This document shows, piece by piece, positions 7,113 through 14,952 of a DNA stretch of 15,358 bases. The notes beneath the pieces are model-generated. The model had not been told where the DNA came from. It worked only from the letters and a program-made list of their open reading frames with translations, and did not search any database. Numbering within the stretch: the first letter of the stretch is position 1; each line of letters opens with the position of its first letter. The stretch covers positions 1-15,358 of the forward strand of contig JBFXEO010000050.1 of NCBI GenBank assembly GCA_050180015.1, written 5' to 3'. The stretch is from JBFXEO01 sp050180015. GTDB lineage: Bacteria; Bacteroidota; Bacteroidia; Bacteroidales; Tenuifilaceae. A program made the position numbers and the translations under genes.

Positions 7113-10100
7113 ATGAGCCTCTTTGGTAAGTCCGCTAACTGTATCTATTTACTTCTATTTCTGCTTGCTGGGCTTTGTTTCAAGGGTTACTCGCAGGAGC
7201 GGGGATTAATTCAGTCGAAATACTATTCGTCGGGCAATTATAATGCAGGTGCCCAGAACTGGGCGGCAGTCCAGGATCTTCGTGGGGTAATGTATTTTGG
7301 CAATAGCTCCGGAATTTTAGAATTTGACGGTGAAAGCTGGACGTTGTATAGGGCTGACAACCATTCTACCATTCGGAGTTTGGGGGTTGACAGCGAGGGT
7401 ACGCTGTATGCTGGTGCCTTTGGTGAAATGGGTTTTTTGAAACCCAACGGGAAAGGCGAGATGCTATACCACTCGTTATTACCTTTGATTGATGATGATT
7501 ACCTGGATTTTAAGGAAATATGGGAAATAACCTGTTTTTCGGATAGTGTATTCTTTCTCTCCGATAACTATATATTCCTTTACCACAATGGAAAGTTTAC
7601 GTATTTCCCGAGCCGGACTCAAAGCTATTACCTAAACTTTAAGGTAAATAATCAAAATTTTGTACAGGAGCTGGGGACGGGTCTCTTAAAATTTGAACAC
7701 GATTCCTTTCGGTTGGTTAACGGTAGCGAGTACTTTGCAAATATACCTATCCACAATATTTTTCAGGTAGGTGACGGATTCCTGGTAGGAACAAGAAAGG
7801 ATGGATTTTACTTGTTTAATCCATCGGGCAATAGGCCGGTCATACAATCAATATCAGAACTATCTGCCAACGCAGGCAGGGTTAACGGGTATTTCAAAAA
7901 GAATTCCTACTATCATGGGGTTCAGCTATCGGATAGCCTTTACGCTTTTAGCTCCATTCAGGGCGATATTCTGGTTGTTGACAAAGCTTGGCGGGTACAT
8001 GATATCATCAACCATGAGTCGGTAGGAATTAAAACACCAACCCTTTACCTTTACTTGCAGGGTGGCTATAATTTATGGCTGGCCCTGGACAATGGGATTA
8101 GTTTGGTTGAGGTTTTATCCCCATTCCGTTACTGGAATGAGGCGTTGGGGATTAATGGAATTATTACCGATGTGGCAAAGCTCAATGGCTACCTTTATGT
8201 ATCAACAGGAACAGGCATTTTTTATACAACAACTTCGGACAATTCTTTTTCATTGAACCAATTTAGTAGAGTTGCTGGAAGGTTTGAGCAGGCGTGGGAG
8301 TACCTGTACTTTCAACCACCCCGGTACAGCTCGGAGCATTACCAGCAGCATCCGGCGGAAAGATCGGCGTATAAGGCAATGCAGAATACAATTCTCTTGG
8401 TAGCCGCCAGAACAGGAATATTCCGCTTATCCGGAGCCGAGTCCTATAGAATTTCTGGGTACGAGGGAATTTCAACCCTGTATCAAAGCGTTAGGGATCC
8501 AACTAAAGTATTCGTAGGGCTTACAAATGGGGTTGCACAGCTTTCCTACCGGAACGGCAAATGGGTTGACGATGGACTAAAATTCGGGATAAATGCAAAT
8601 ATTATTGATATTGTAGAAGATTCAACGGGGGCTCTTTGGATTAGCACAAGGTATAGGGGCATATTTCGCGTACTAAGCCCTTTTTCAAAGGATTCTTCAC
8701 GGCTACCGGCGGAAAGGTATGATTCTACTTCCGGAATTCCCATGTTAAGACCCGTTAAGTTTGTTGATGGCTACAATCCGTTACTTTTTTACGCAGGTTC
8801 GGAATACTTTTATTTTAACGACTCCTTGCATCAGTTCAGCAAATATTCATTTCCCGGTAAAACGGAGTCGGAAGAGCAGAAAAGGAGGCGAGTTGCCGAA
8901 TCTCTTTCCTGGGGCAGAATCCTTGATGAGGTAAATTCCAGCTATTACGTGGTGGATGCTGATGATAAAAACCTTTGGTTTAGCACTAACGGCGGTATTT
9001 TCCGTAATACTCCCGATTCTACTAGGGATTTCTATGGCCTACCGGCCGTAATTATCCGTAAGGTAGTAAATGGCGATTCCATCATATTTTCAGGGACTAA
9101 CTTTGTTCCCAATAGCAAAAAGATGGAGCCCGGAGAATCTATGTTCCCGGTAGATACCGGCTCAACGGTTAATTTGGGAACCGTATTTAAGTATAAAAAC
9201 AACTCTTTTACGTTTAGCTACGCCTGGCCCTACTTTGAGGGGAGCAAACGTAACCAGTACAGCTATCGCCTGATTGGATACAACAATGAATGGTCTGAGT
9301 GGGATAGCGAAACCAAGAAGGAGTACACTAACCTTCCGGAAGGCGATTATACTTTTTGCGTTAAGGCAAAAAATGTTTACGGCGTAGAGGGCAGGCCAGC
9401 CATGTTTGTTTTCAGTATTTCGCCACCTTGGCACAGAACGTACTTCGCTTACCTCGGATATATTGTTACGGCAATCCTCTTTATCCTACTGGTTGTTAGG
9501 CTGTACACCTATAAGCTGATCCATGAAAAGAACAAGCTGGAGCAGCTGGTAAATGAACGTACCCAGGAGATACTTATTCAGAATGAGGAGATTTTAGTAC
9601 AGGCAGAACACCTTAAAGATGCAAACGAACGGATAAGCGCAAAGAATGCAGAGCTCGAAGCACAGAAGCATGAAATAGAAACAAAAAAGAATCAGCTGGA
9701 GGTTAGCAATTCAACCAAGAATAAGTTTTTCCGGATTATTGCACACGATTTACGGAACCCGATTAGTACCCTGGTAAATACTACCGGGTACATTTTGACT
9801 GATTTTGATAAGTTTGATAGGCCGAAAACAAAGCATATTATTGAGGAGTTGAACAGGCTATCGCTTACAACGTACAACTTGCTGGAAAATTTGCTGGACT
9901 GGTCCACCAACCAGACGGGCGAAATAAAGTTCAACCCTCAGTTGTTGAATTTACCTACAATTATCAACGAAAATATAGAGTTGCTAAAAACGAAAATCGA
10001 CTCAAAAAAAATTAAGCTGGACATTGCTGTTGCAGAAAACATTCAAGTTTTTGCCGATGCCAATATGCTACACACGGTCATTCGGAACATAGTAACCAAC

Positions 10101-10391
10101 GCTGTAAAGTTTACTCGCGATAACGGCACCATAAAAATTTATTCCAGAGCCGATGGGGCATCCTGCTTCCTGACCATTGCCGATAATGGTATCGGAATTA
10201 GCCGTGAAAACGTAACGAAACTCTTTCAAATAGATAAGGATGTTATAGCTACCGGAACGCATAACGAAAAGGGATCGGGGTTGGGGTTAATCCTAAGTAA
10301 GGAATTTGTTGAGCGCAATGGCGGCGAAATAACCGTTGAGAGTGAGCTGCATAAGGGCAGCACTTTTACCATAAAGTTAAAGTTGGGCTAA
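7113..10391 (+). CDS. Membrane sensor histidine kinase with periplasmic propeller and Y_Y_Y domain
   Basis: A 1092-residue membrane kinase. An N-terminal signal segment (about 10-28) leads to a large periplasmic sensor (about 29-770) with beta-propeller repeats of the two-component-regulator type, for example IIDIVEDSTGALWISTRYRG near 497-516, and then a Y_Y_Y domain (about 690-770, RLIGYNNEWSEWDS). One transmembrane helix (about 777-797) is followed by a long charged coiled coil (about 803-868) with no HAMP domain. The HisKA domain has phosphoacceptor His878 in FFRIIAHDLRNPIS. The ATPase domain is complete: N box NIVTNAVKF (Asn996), DNGIG at 1024-1028 and GSGLGL at 1054-1059. There is no receiver or AraC domain, so it is not a one-piece hybrid (HTCS) kinase. 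It should phosphorylate the LytTR regulator encoded 16 bases upstream. Ligand unknown; similar propellers in this phylum often sense glycans. Confidence 0.95.
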   Translation: MSLFGKSANCIYLLLFLLAGLCFKGYSQERGLIQSKYYSSGNYNAGAQNWAAVQDLRGVMYFGNSSGILEFDGESWTLYRADNHSTIRSLGVDSEGTLYAGAFGEMGFLKPNGKGEMLYHSLLPLIDDDYLDFKEIWEITCFSDSVFFLSDNYIFLYHNGKFTYFPSRTQSYYLNFKVNNQNFVQELGTGLLKFEHDSFRLVNGSEYFANIPIHNIFQVGDGFLVGTRKDGFYLFNPSGNRPVIQSISELSANAGRVNGYFKKNSYYHGVQLSDSLYAFSSIQGDILVVDKAWRVHDIINHESVGIKTPTLYLYLQGGYNLWLALDNGISLVEVLSPFRYWNEALGINGIITDVAKLNGYLYVSTGTGIFYTTTSDNSFSLNQFSRVAGRFEQAWEYLYFQPPRYSSEHYQQHPAERSAYKAMQNTILLVAARTGIFRLSGAESYRISGYEGISTLYQSVRDPTKVFVGLTNGVAQLSYRNGKWVDDGLKFGINANIIDIVEDSTGALWISTRYRGIFRVLSPFSKDSSRLPAERYDSTSGIPMLRPVKFVDGYNPLLFYAGSEYFYFNDSLHQFSKYSFPGKTESEEQKRRRVAESLSWGRILDEVNSSYYVVDADDKNLWFSTNGGIFRNTPDSTRDFYGLPAVIIRKVVNGDSIIFSGTNFVPNSKKMEPGESMFPVDTGSTVNLGTVFKYKNNSFTFSYAWPYFEGSKRNQYSYRLIGYNNEWSEWDSETKKEYTNLPEGDYTFCVKAKNVYGVEGRPAMFVFSISPPWHRTYFAYLGYIVTAILFILLVVRLYTYKLIHEKNKLEQLVNERTQEILIQNEEILVQAEHLKDANERISAKNAELEAQKHEIETKKNQLEVSNSTKNKFFRIIAHDLRNPISTLVNTTGYILTDFDKFDRPKTKHIIEELNRLSLTTYNLLENLLDWSTNQTGEIKFNPQLLNLPTIINENIELLKTKIDSKKIKLDIAVAENIQVFADANMLHTVIRNIVTNAVKFTRDNGTIKIYSRADGASCFLTIADNGIGISRENVTKLFQIDKDVIATGTHNEKGSGLGLILSKEFVERNGGEITVESELHKGSTFTIKLKLG

Positions 10392-10445
10392 AAGCGCCAT
10401 TGCTACGTAATATTGGAATTCAACAAAAATATTTTTTTGATATAA

Positions 10446-10477
10446 ATTGGCAAACTTCATCAGTTAATGTAGATTTG
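10446..10477 (+). promoter_or_regulatory. Bacteroidota-type promoter before the AraC-family gene
   Basis: ATTG at 10446-10449 and an exact -7 element TAGATTTG at 10470-10477 are separated by 20 bases, within the expected 19-21. Transcription would start only a few bases before the ATG at 10484, implying an almost leaderless mRNA from this promoter. Read-through from the kinase gene 92 bases upstream would give a longer leader. Confidence 0.5.
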
Positions 10478-10483
10478 TACCCC

Positions 10484-11320
10484 ATGAAAGCAACAAGCCT
10501 TAGCCATATCGATTGCAACTCATTACGCATTGCAACCTCAGTAGAAACATCGGATTGTTCCGAGCATAGTGTTTACTACCCCTCCCACGTGTTGCTTTAT
10601 GTGCAGCAGGGACAGTTCCACTTCAGGTTTAACAAGCAGCTAATTACCATTGCCGAAGATAACTTTTGCCTAATTAGGAAGCATACTTCATTTAGCTGCT
10701 TTAAAACTTGGAACGAGGATGACGACGGTTTTAAAATGATAGCCTTTGTTTTAAATGATGAGTTTATCGAGAAAGTTTCACTTAGGCTGCCTGCTGTTCC
10801 TCAAAAGAATACCATGGTATGCAAACCATTTTTTCAGATTCCACCAAACCCCATCCTGCTGGGGCTTATGAGTTCTCTGGATGTTTACCTGAGAGAAAAG
10901 AAAAATATAAACCCGGAAATAGTGGAGCTGAAAACGCTGGAATCGCTGATTGGTATTTCGCAAAATAACGCCAGTATTTTAAACTATCTCAGGGGATTTT
11001 CGCAGCCACTAAAGGCCGATTTGCCCATCTTTATGGAACATTACTACACCGAAAATATTTCCCTTAACGAGCTGGCCAAGCTTTCCGGTAGGAGTATTGC
11101 AACATTTCACCGTGAGTTTAAAAGCATTTTCAATACCTCACCCCATAAGTGGATCAAGGAGCACAGGTTGCAACGGGCAAAAGAGCTATTACTGCATACG
11201 GCAAGCAAACCATCCGATATCTATATGGATTTAGGATTTGAAGATTTTGCGCACTTTAGCCGTTCCTTCAAGCAGTATTTCGGTAAAAATCCGTCTGAAG
11301 TTTCCTCTCCTGCGTTTTGA
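10484..11320 (+). CDS. AraC-family transcriptional regulator
   Basis: A 278-residue DNA-binding regulator. The C-terminal 180-275 region is the AraC/XylS double helix-turn-helix. The first helix-turn-helix is SLNELAKLSGRSIATFHREF (193-212). The second region carries the family signature from GFEDFAHFSRSFKQYFGK to NPSE (251-272). The N-terminal half (about 1-175) is predicted beta-rich with VLLYVQQGQFHFRFNKQLITI at its core. It resembles the cupin-like or ExsA-like sensing domains of the family, but its ligand cannot be inferred. The ATG at 10484 is preferred over an in-frame TTG at 10400, which would add 28 residues with no family resemblance and would place the promoter inside the gene. The gene is followed, 90 bases on, by a short-chain dehydrogenase and an aldo/keto reductase on the same strand, which are its most likely targets. 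Confidence 0.92.
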   Translation: MKATSLSHIDCNSLRIATSVETSDCSEHSVYYPSHVLLYVQQGQFHFRFNKQLITIAEDNFCLIRKHTSFSCFKTWNEDDDGFKMIAFVLNDEFIEKVSLRLPAVPQKNTMVCKPFFQIPPNPILLGLMSSLDVYLREKKNINPEIVELKTLESLIGISQNNASILNYLRGFSQPLKADLPIFMEHYYTENISLNELAKLSGRSIATFHREFKSIFNTSPHKWIKEHRLQRAKELLLHTASKPSDIYMDLGFEDFAHFSRSFKQYFGKNPSEVSSPAF

Positions 11321-11339
11321 TATACTTAGACAAGTATAT
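11320..11339. repeat. Perfect 8-base dyad directly after the AraC-family gene
   Basis: ATATACTT (11320-11327) and AAGTATAT (11332-11339) flank the 4-base centre AGAC, starting at the last base of the stop codon. It lacks a following T run and has little GC, so it is a poor terminator. Its size and symmetry suit an operator for a dimeric repressor upstream of the dehydrogenase gene. AraC-type regulators usually bind asymmetric repeats instead. Confidence 0.5.
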
Positions 11340-11376
11340 TGATTCAAATAGGCAGCTGCGAAATTAAAACGTGGCC

Positions 11377-11384
11377 TACTTTTG
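11377..11384 (+). promoter_or_regulatory. Bacteroidota-type -7 element before the SDR gene
   Basis: TACTTTTG is an exact match to TAnnTTTG and would start transcription near 11388, giving a leader of about 22 bases to the ATG at 11411. No convincing -33 TTTG lies 19-21 bases upstream (the region reads GGCAGCTGCG), which is what one might expect of an activator-dependent promoter, though that is inference. Confidence 0.45.
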
Positions 11385-11410
11385 TACCAAAATCAATTAA
11401 AGTAGTAAAC

Positions 11411-12229
11411 ATGGAGCCAAAAGTATGGTTAATTACCGGCACTTCAAAAGGCTTTGGCCGGGAATGGGCAATTGCTGCACTTGAACGCGGAGACAAAGTT
11501 GCTGCCACCGCAAGGGATATAAAAAGTTTAGAAGATTTGAGCGGAAAATACGGCAGCTCAATTCTTCCCATAAGCCTTGACGTAAAAGACAGGAAGGCTT
11601 GTTTTGCCGCGGTAGATAAAACTTTGGCACAATTTGGAAGGATAGATGTACTCGTCAGCAATGCCGGGTATGGCCACTTTGGTTACGTTGAGGAAATATC
11701 GGAGGATGAAGCCCGCGAGCAAATGGAAACCAACTTCTTTGGCTCGTTATGGATAATTCAGGCTGCCATACCGGTGATGAGAAAACAAAAAAGCGGACAT
11801 ATTATGCAGGTATCAAGCGTTGGCGGAGTGGTAACATTTCCCATTTTTGGCATCTACCATGCCTCTAAGTGGGCCATGGAGGGATTATGCGAAACACTTA
11901 GCCAGGAGGTTGCCCAATTTGGCATTACGGTAACTATAGTTGAACCGGGGGGCTACAGTACCGATTGGGGGACAAAATCTGCAAAACATAGTAAGCCAAT
12001 AAATGTTTACGATAAGTTAAGAGAAGCCAGAAATGCCCAGGTTGGCAAAATCGCCTTGGGAAATCCAACGGCAACCGGTGATGCTATTCTGAAAATTATT
12101 GATGCGGACAACCCTCCACTAAGGTTAATCTTGGGGACCATGCCATGGAGAGTAATTGAGCCTGCATACAAAAATCGTTTGGAAACATGGAAGAAATGGC
12201 TCGATGTATCAGAAAAAGCCCAGGGATAA
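11411..12229 (+). CDS. Classical short-chain dehydrogenase/reductase
   Basis: A 272-residue NAD(P)-dependent oxidoreductase of the classical SDR family. Visible hallmarks are the cofactor motif TGTSKGFG (9-16), Asp57 of SLDV, the NAGYG motif (84-88), Asn108, and the catalytic Ser136, Tyr149 and Lys153 (YHASK). PGG at 179-181 completes the fold. An arginine after the second strand (TARD, Arg35) suggests NADP preference. Length is slightly above the 250-residue norm because of a C-terminal extension. The start is the ATG at 11411. An in-frame TTG at 11339 would add 24 residues before the first beta strand, overlap the dyad, and include the -7 element. The aldo/keto reductase follows after 33 bases and is probably co-transcribed. 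The carbonyl or alcohol substrate is unknown. Confidence 0.95.
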   Translation: MEPKVWLITGTSKGFGREWAIAALERGDKVAATARDIKSLEDLSGKYGSSILPISLDVKDRKACFAAVDKTLAQFGRIDVLVSNAGYGHFGYVEEISEDEAREQMETNFFGSLWIIQAAIPVMRKQKSGHIMQVSSVGGVVTFPIFGIYHASKWAMEGLCETLSQEVAQFGITVTIVEPGGYSTDWGTKSAKHSKPINVYDKLREARNAQVGKIALGNPTATGDAILKIIDADNPPLRLILGTMPWRVIEPAYKNRLETWKKWLDVSEKAQG

Positions 12230-12262
12230 GTTTGCATTGAATATTAACTAAATAATTCGCGT

Positions 12263-13273
12263 ATGAAGTACAAATTGTTAGGAAATACCGGACTAAAGGT
12301 GTCGGAACTTTGTCTGGGAACCATGACCTTTGGAGGGCGTGGTATGTGGACGGCAATTGGAGCACTTCCACAGGAACAGGTTAATGGGTTGCTAAAACAA
12401 GCTATTGATAGTGGAATTAATTTTATTGATACGGCCAACGTGTATAGCGAGGGATTAAGCGAACAGCTCACCGGGCAGGCAATACGCCAGCTGGGGATTA
12501 AACGGGACGATTTGGTTATAGCTACAAAGGTGAGGGGTGCCATGGGGAAAGGCCCCAATGAATCAGGATTGAGCCGGAAGCACATTTTGCAGCAAGCCAA
12601 CGAAAGCCTTACACGCTTGAATATGGATTACATCGATCTGTACCAGATACACGGTTTCGATCCGCAAACACCCATGCAGGAAACGCTTGAAGCTCTGGAT
12701 TCATTGGTAAAATGTGGCAAGGTTCGTTATATTGGGTGTAGCAATCTGGCTGCTTGGCAAATTGTGAAAGCACTTGGCATTTCGGCTCGGGAGCATATTA
12801 GCAGGTTTATTTCCCTGCAGGCATACTACACAATTGCCAGCCGTGATTTAGAGAGGGAAATTGTTCCAATGCTTGTCGATCAGAAAATGGGACTTATGGT
12901 TTGGAGCCCCTTGGCTGGGGGGTTGCTGAGCGGAAAGTACGGTCGTGATAAAGAGTCGAAGGAGGGTCGCCGTGCTAATTTTGATTTTCCTCCGGTAAAC
13001 AGAGATAAGGCTTACGACATAATTGATGCGATGCAAAGCATTGCCGATGCTAAGAAAATTACGGTAGCACAGGTTGCCCTTGCGTGGTTGCTACATCAAC
13101 CTGCTGTAACATCGGTAATTGTAGGGGCCAACAAACCTCAGCAGCTAGCCGATAACCTAAACTCGGTAAACGTAAAGTTTACCGACGAAGAGCTTGGCAG
13201 GTTGAATGAGGTAAGCAAGCTGACGCCGGAATATCCACAATGGATGATAGAACGTCAACGTTCAAATGATTGA
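12263..13273 (+). CDS. Aldo/keto reductase
   Basis: A 336-residue member of the aldo/keto reductase superfamily, reducing aldehydes or ketones with NADPH on a TIM barrel in the cytosol. The catalytic tetrad is complete: Asp56 (FIDTANVY), Tyr61, Lys89 (IATKV) and His130 (LYQIHGF). Further family motifs are GCSNLAAWQ at 158-166, the barrel strand VWSPLAGGLLSGKYG, and the C-terminal cofactor region SVIVGANKPQQLADN. The opening MKYKLLGNTGLKVSELCLGT is typical of the bacterial YhdN/Tas-like group. It lies 33 bases after the short-chain dehydrogenase and is followed by a clear terminator, so it is the last gene of the AraC-associated block. The two reductases may act on the same class of reactive or sugar-derived carbonyl compound, but nothing in the sequence fixes the substrate. 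Confidence 0.95.
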   Translation: MKYKLLGNTGLKVSELCLGTMTFGGRGMWTAIGALPQEQVNGLLKQAIDSGINFIDTANVYSEGLSEQLTGQAIRQLGIKRDDLVIATKVRGAMGKGPNESGLSRKHILQQANESLTRLNMDYIDLYQIHGFDPQTPMQETLEALDSLVKCGKVRYIGCSNLAAWQIVKALGISAREHISRFISLQAYYTIASRDLEREIVPMLVDQKMGLMVWSPLAGGLLSGKYGRDKESKEGRRANFDFPPVNRDKAYDIIDAMQSIADAKKITVAQVALAWLLHQPAVTSVIVGANKPQQLADNLNSVNVKFTDEELGRLNEVSKLTPEYPQWMIERQRSND

Positions 13274-13329
13274 GCGTGAAAAATGCCTGAATAAGCATCA
13301 ATGTAGATATTGATTTTTTTGAGAAAGCG

Positions 13330-13360
13330 GGGTTAGAGGGACTATTCTAACCCTTTTTTT
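13330..13360 (+). terminator. Intrinsic terminator after the aldo/keto reductase gene
   Basis: GGGTTAGA (13330-13337) and TCTAACCC (13346-13353) form a perfect 8-base stem with an 8-base loop, followed directly by seven T. It lies about 57 bases after the stop codon and acts on the plus strand only. The remaining bases up to 13520 are AT-rich and hold no gene. They must contain the promoter of the C1 peptidase, but no exact TAnnTTTG element is present. Confidence 0.92.
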
Positions 13361-13520
13361 ATGGGGTGAAGCTGAGGGAAATCAACACGGATGCTTTACC
13401 TGGATTTACCGGAGTATTACATTTAAACTATTCAAAAATATTGGCATCTAAGGGACAATCGACGTATAATTTTTTTTAATTTGAAAAGTCTAATGTCTGT
13501 TTAACCAAAAATTTTATCAA

Positions 13521-14723
13521 ATGAAGAAGCTATTGCTATCATTAAACCTGTTGCTGCTTGTACTCTTTGTCCAGAGTGTAAATGGGCAGGATACCGAGCC
13601 GAAAGGTGAAGGCTACATTTTTACAACCATCAAGGAAATTAAAGCCACTCCGGTTAAAAACCAGTATCGCTCAGGAACCTGCTGGAGTTTTTCCGGCATT
13701 GCGTTTCTCGAATCGGAGTTGCTGAGAATGGGGAAACCCGAAGTCAACTTATCCCCGATGTATGTGGTTCGGAATACCTATTCCGAAAAGGCAGACCGCT
13801 TTGCCCGTTTCAACGGAACCAACAATTTCGGTGCCGGCGGATCGTTTTACGATGTCATAGAAACTACCCGTAAATACGGTATTGTCCCTGACGAGGTATA
13901 TCCCGGGTTAAATTACGGGGAAGACAAGCATGTTCACGGGGAACTTGATGCCGTTACCCGTGCCTATGTGGATGCAATAGTAAAAAACCCCAACAAGAAA
14001 CTTTCAACAGCCTGGATGAACGGCTTCAACGGAATCCTCGATGCCTACCTCGGCACTAATCCAACAAATTTCACCTACAACGGCAAGGGCTATACGCCGG
14101 TGTCTTACCTGCAATCGCTGGGGTTAAACCTCGATGATTATGTTTTTGTTACATCATTCTCGCATCATCCATTCTATTCCAGGTTTGTTTTGGAGTTGCC
14201 CGATAACTGGGCGCATGGCGAGGTTTACAATGTGCCATTGAACGATTTGGAAAAAATTTTTGATTACGCCATTGACAACGGCTACCCAGTAGCATGGGCC
14301 AGCGATGTTAGCGATAAAGGTTTTAGCTGGAGTAAGGGTGTTGCCATTGTGCCTGATGTAAATATTGAGGAAATGTCTGGTTCCGATAAGGAACGATGGA
14401 CTCAACTTTCCCAGAAGGATAAGGATGCTAAGCTGTATTCGTTTGAAAAACCGGGAAAGGAAACAAAAATTACGCAGGAGCTCCGGCAGGAAGCATTTGA
14501 TAACTTCCAAACTACTGACGATCATGGTATGTTGCTGGTTGGCAAGGCTAAAGACCAGGAGGGTAATATTTACTTTAAGGTGAAGAATAGCTGGGGTACC
14601 GATAATATTTATAACGGCTACTTTTACGCTTCGAAACCTTTTGTGCTGTACAAAACAACCTCAATAATGGTACATAAAAATGCCATACCCAAGGAGATTT
14701 TGACCAAGCTTGGCATTAAGTAG
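13521..14723 (+). CDS. Exported bleomycin-hydrolase-like C1 cysteine peptidase
   Basis: A 400-residue papain-fold cysteine peptidase of the C1B (bleomycin hydrolase/PepC aminopeptidase) type. A signal peptide (1-22, MKKLLLSLNLLLLVLFVQSV then a probable cut near NGQ) sends it out of the cytoplasm, most likely to the periplasm. Catalytic residues are all present: oxyanion Gln48, Cys54 in QYRSGTCWSF, His335 in TTDDHGMLLVG, and Asn356 in VKNSWGT. The long insert between Cys and His, including an SFSHHPFYSRFVLE-like segment at 212-225, matches the C1B family rather than cathepsins. It is somewhat shorter than the usual 440-470 residues of cytosolic PepC, which lacks a signal peptide. The C-terminal tail (HKNAIPKEILTKLGIK) resembles the extended arm of the family that blocks the active-site cleft. 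It stands alone between a terminator and a long intergenic stretch. Confidence 0.94.
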   Translation: MKKLLLSLNLLLLVLFVQSVNGQDTEPKGEGYIFTTIKEIKATPVKNQYRSGTCWSFSGIAFLESELLRMGKPEVNLSPMYVVRNTYSEKADRFARFNGTNNFGAGGSFYDVIETTRKYGIVPDEVYPGLNYGEDKHVHGELDAVTRAYVDAIVKNPNKKLSTAWMNGFNGILDAYLGTNPTNFTYNGKGYTPVSYLQSLGLNLDDYVFVTSFSHHPFYSRFVLELPDNWAHGEVYNVPLNDLEKIFDYAIDNGYPVAWASDVSDKGFSWSKGVAIVPDVNIEEMSGSDKERWTQLSQKDKDAKLYSFEKPGKETKITQELRQEAFDNFQTTDDHGMLLVGKAKDQEGNIYFKVKNSWGTDNIYNGYFYASKPFVLYKTTSIMVHKNAIPKEILTKLGIK

Positions 14724-14742
14724 TTTGAATTGATGTATGGGG

Positions 14743-14836
14743 GAAGTTAAAAGAAGGTAGAGAGGAGGAGAAAAGCCAGAATTAATTGAGCATTGGTTTA
14801 GCTGCTGATTTCTGAAATCTAAATTCTTTTAACTTC
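14743..14836. repeat. Long-spaced inverted repeat in the C1 peptidase/SiaC intergenic region
   Basis: GAAGTTAAAAGAA (14743-14755) is exactly repeated in reverse complement at 14824-14836. Extending five bases inward gives 16 matches in 18. The spacer is about 68 bases. The left side lies in a purine-rich tract (14739-14775, 34 of 37 bases A or G). It may act as a large hairpin ending the peptidase transcript, or be a small non-autonomous element, but I see no clear flanking duplication. The rest of the 229-base gap holds no gene. Confidence 0.5.
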
Positions 14837-14912
14837 TTCATTTATAGTTTATACAACAATATCAACAAAACAATGTTTTACAAAATAAGAATAGATTCTT
14901 AGTTTGAATTGG

Positions 14913-14942
14913 GTGGCATTTTTGTAAATTTACGGTTGTAAA
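14913..14942 (+). promoter_or_regulatory. Possible promoter of the SiaC-family gene
   Basis: TTTG (14913-14916) and TAAATTTA (14935-14942) are 18 bases apart, resembling the -33/-7 pair TTTG and TAnnTTTG with one mismatch in the last base and a spacing one base short. Transcription would start a few bases before the ATG at 14953. Confidence 0.35.
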
Positions 14943-14952
14943 AAGTGTGAGT

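Noticed and set aside
10400..10483. N-terminal extension of the AraC-family protein from a TTG codon
   Set aside because: The extra 28 residues show no family resemblance and contain the predicted promoter. The ATG at 10484 is the better start.
11339..11410. N-terminal extension of the short-chain dehydrogenase from a TTG codon
   Set aside because: Classical SDRs begin close to the first strand before TGxxxGxG, as they do from the ATG at 11411. The extension covers the -7 element.
12244..12600. A 118-codon minus-strand open frame
   Set aside because: It lies opposite the conserved aldo/keto reductase coding sequence and shows no recognisable domain.
13274..13520. Search for a small gene or RNA between the terminator and the C1 peptidase
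   Set aside because: ATG codons there are quickly followed by stops, and apart from the terminator no stable structure was seen.
14154..14525. A 123-codon minus-strand open frame
   Set aside because: It is antisense to the C1 peptidase gene, whose catalytic residues are intact. The antisense product resembles no family I know.
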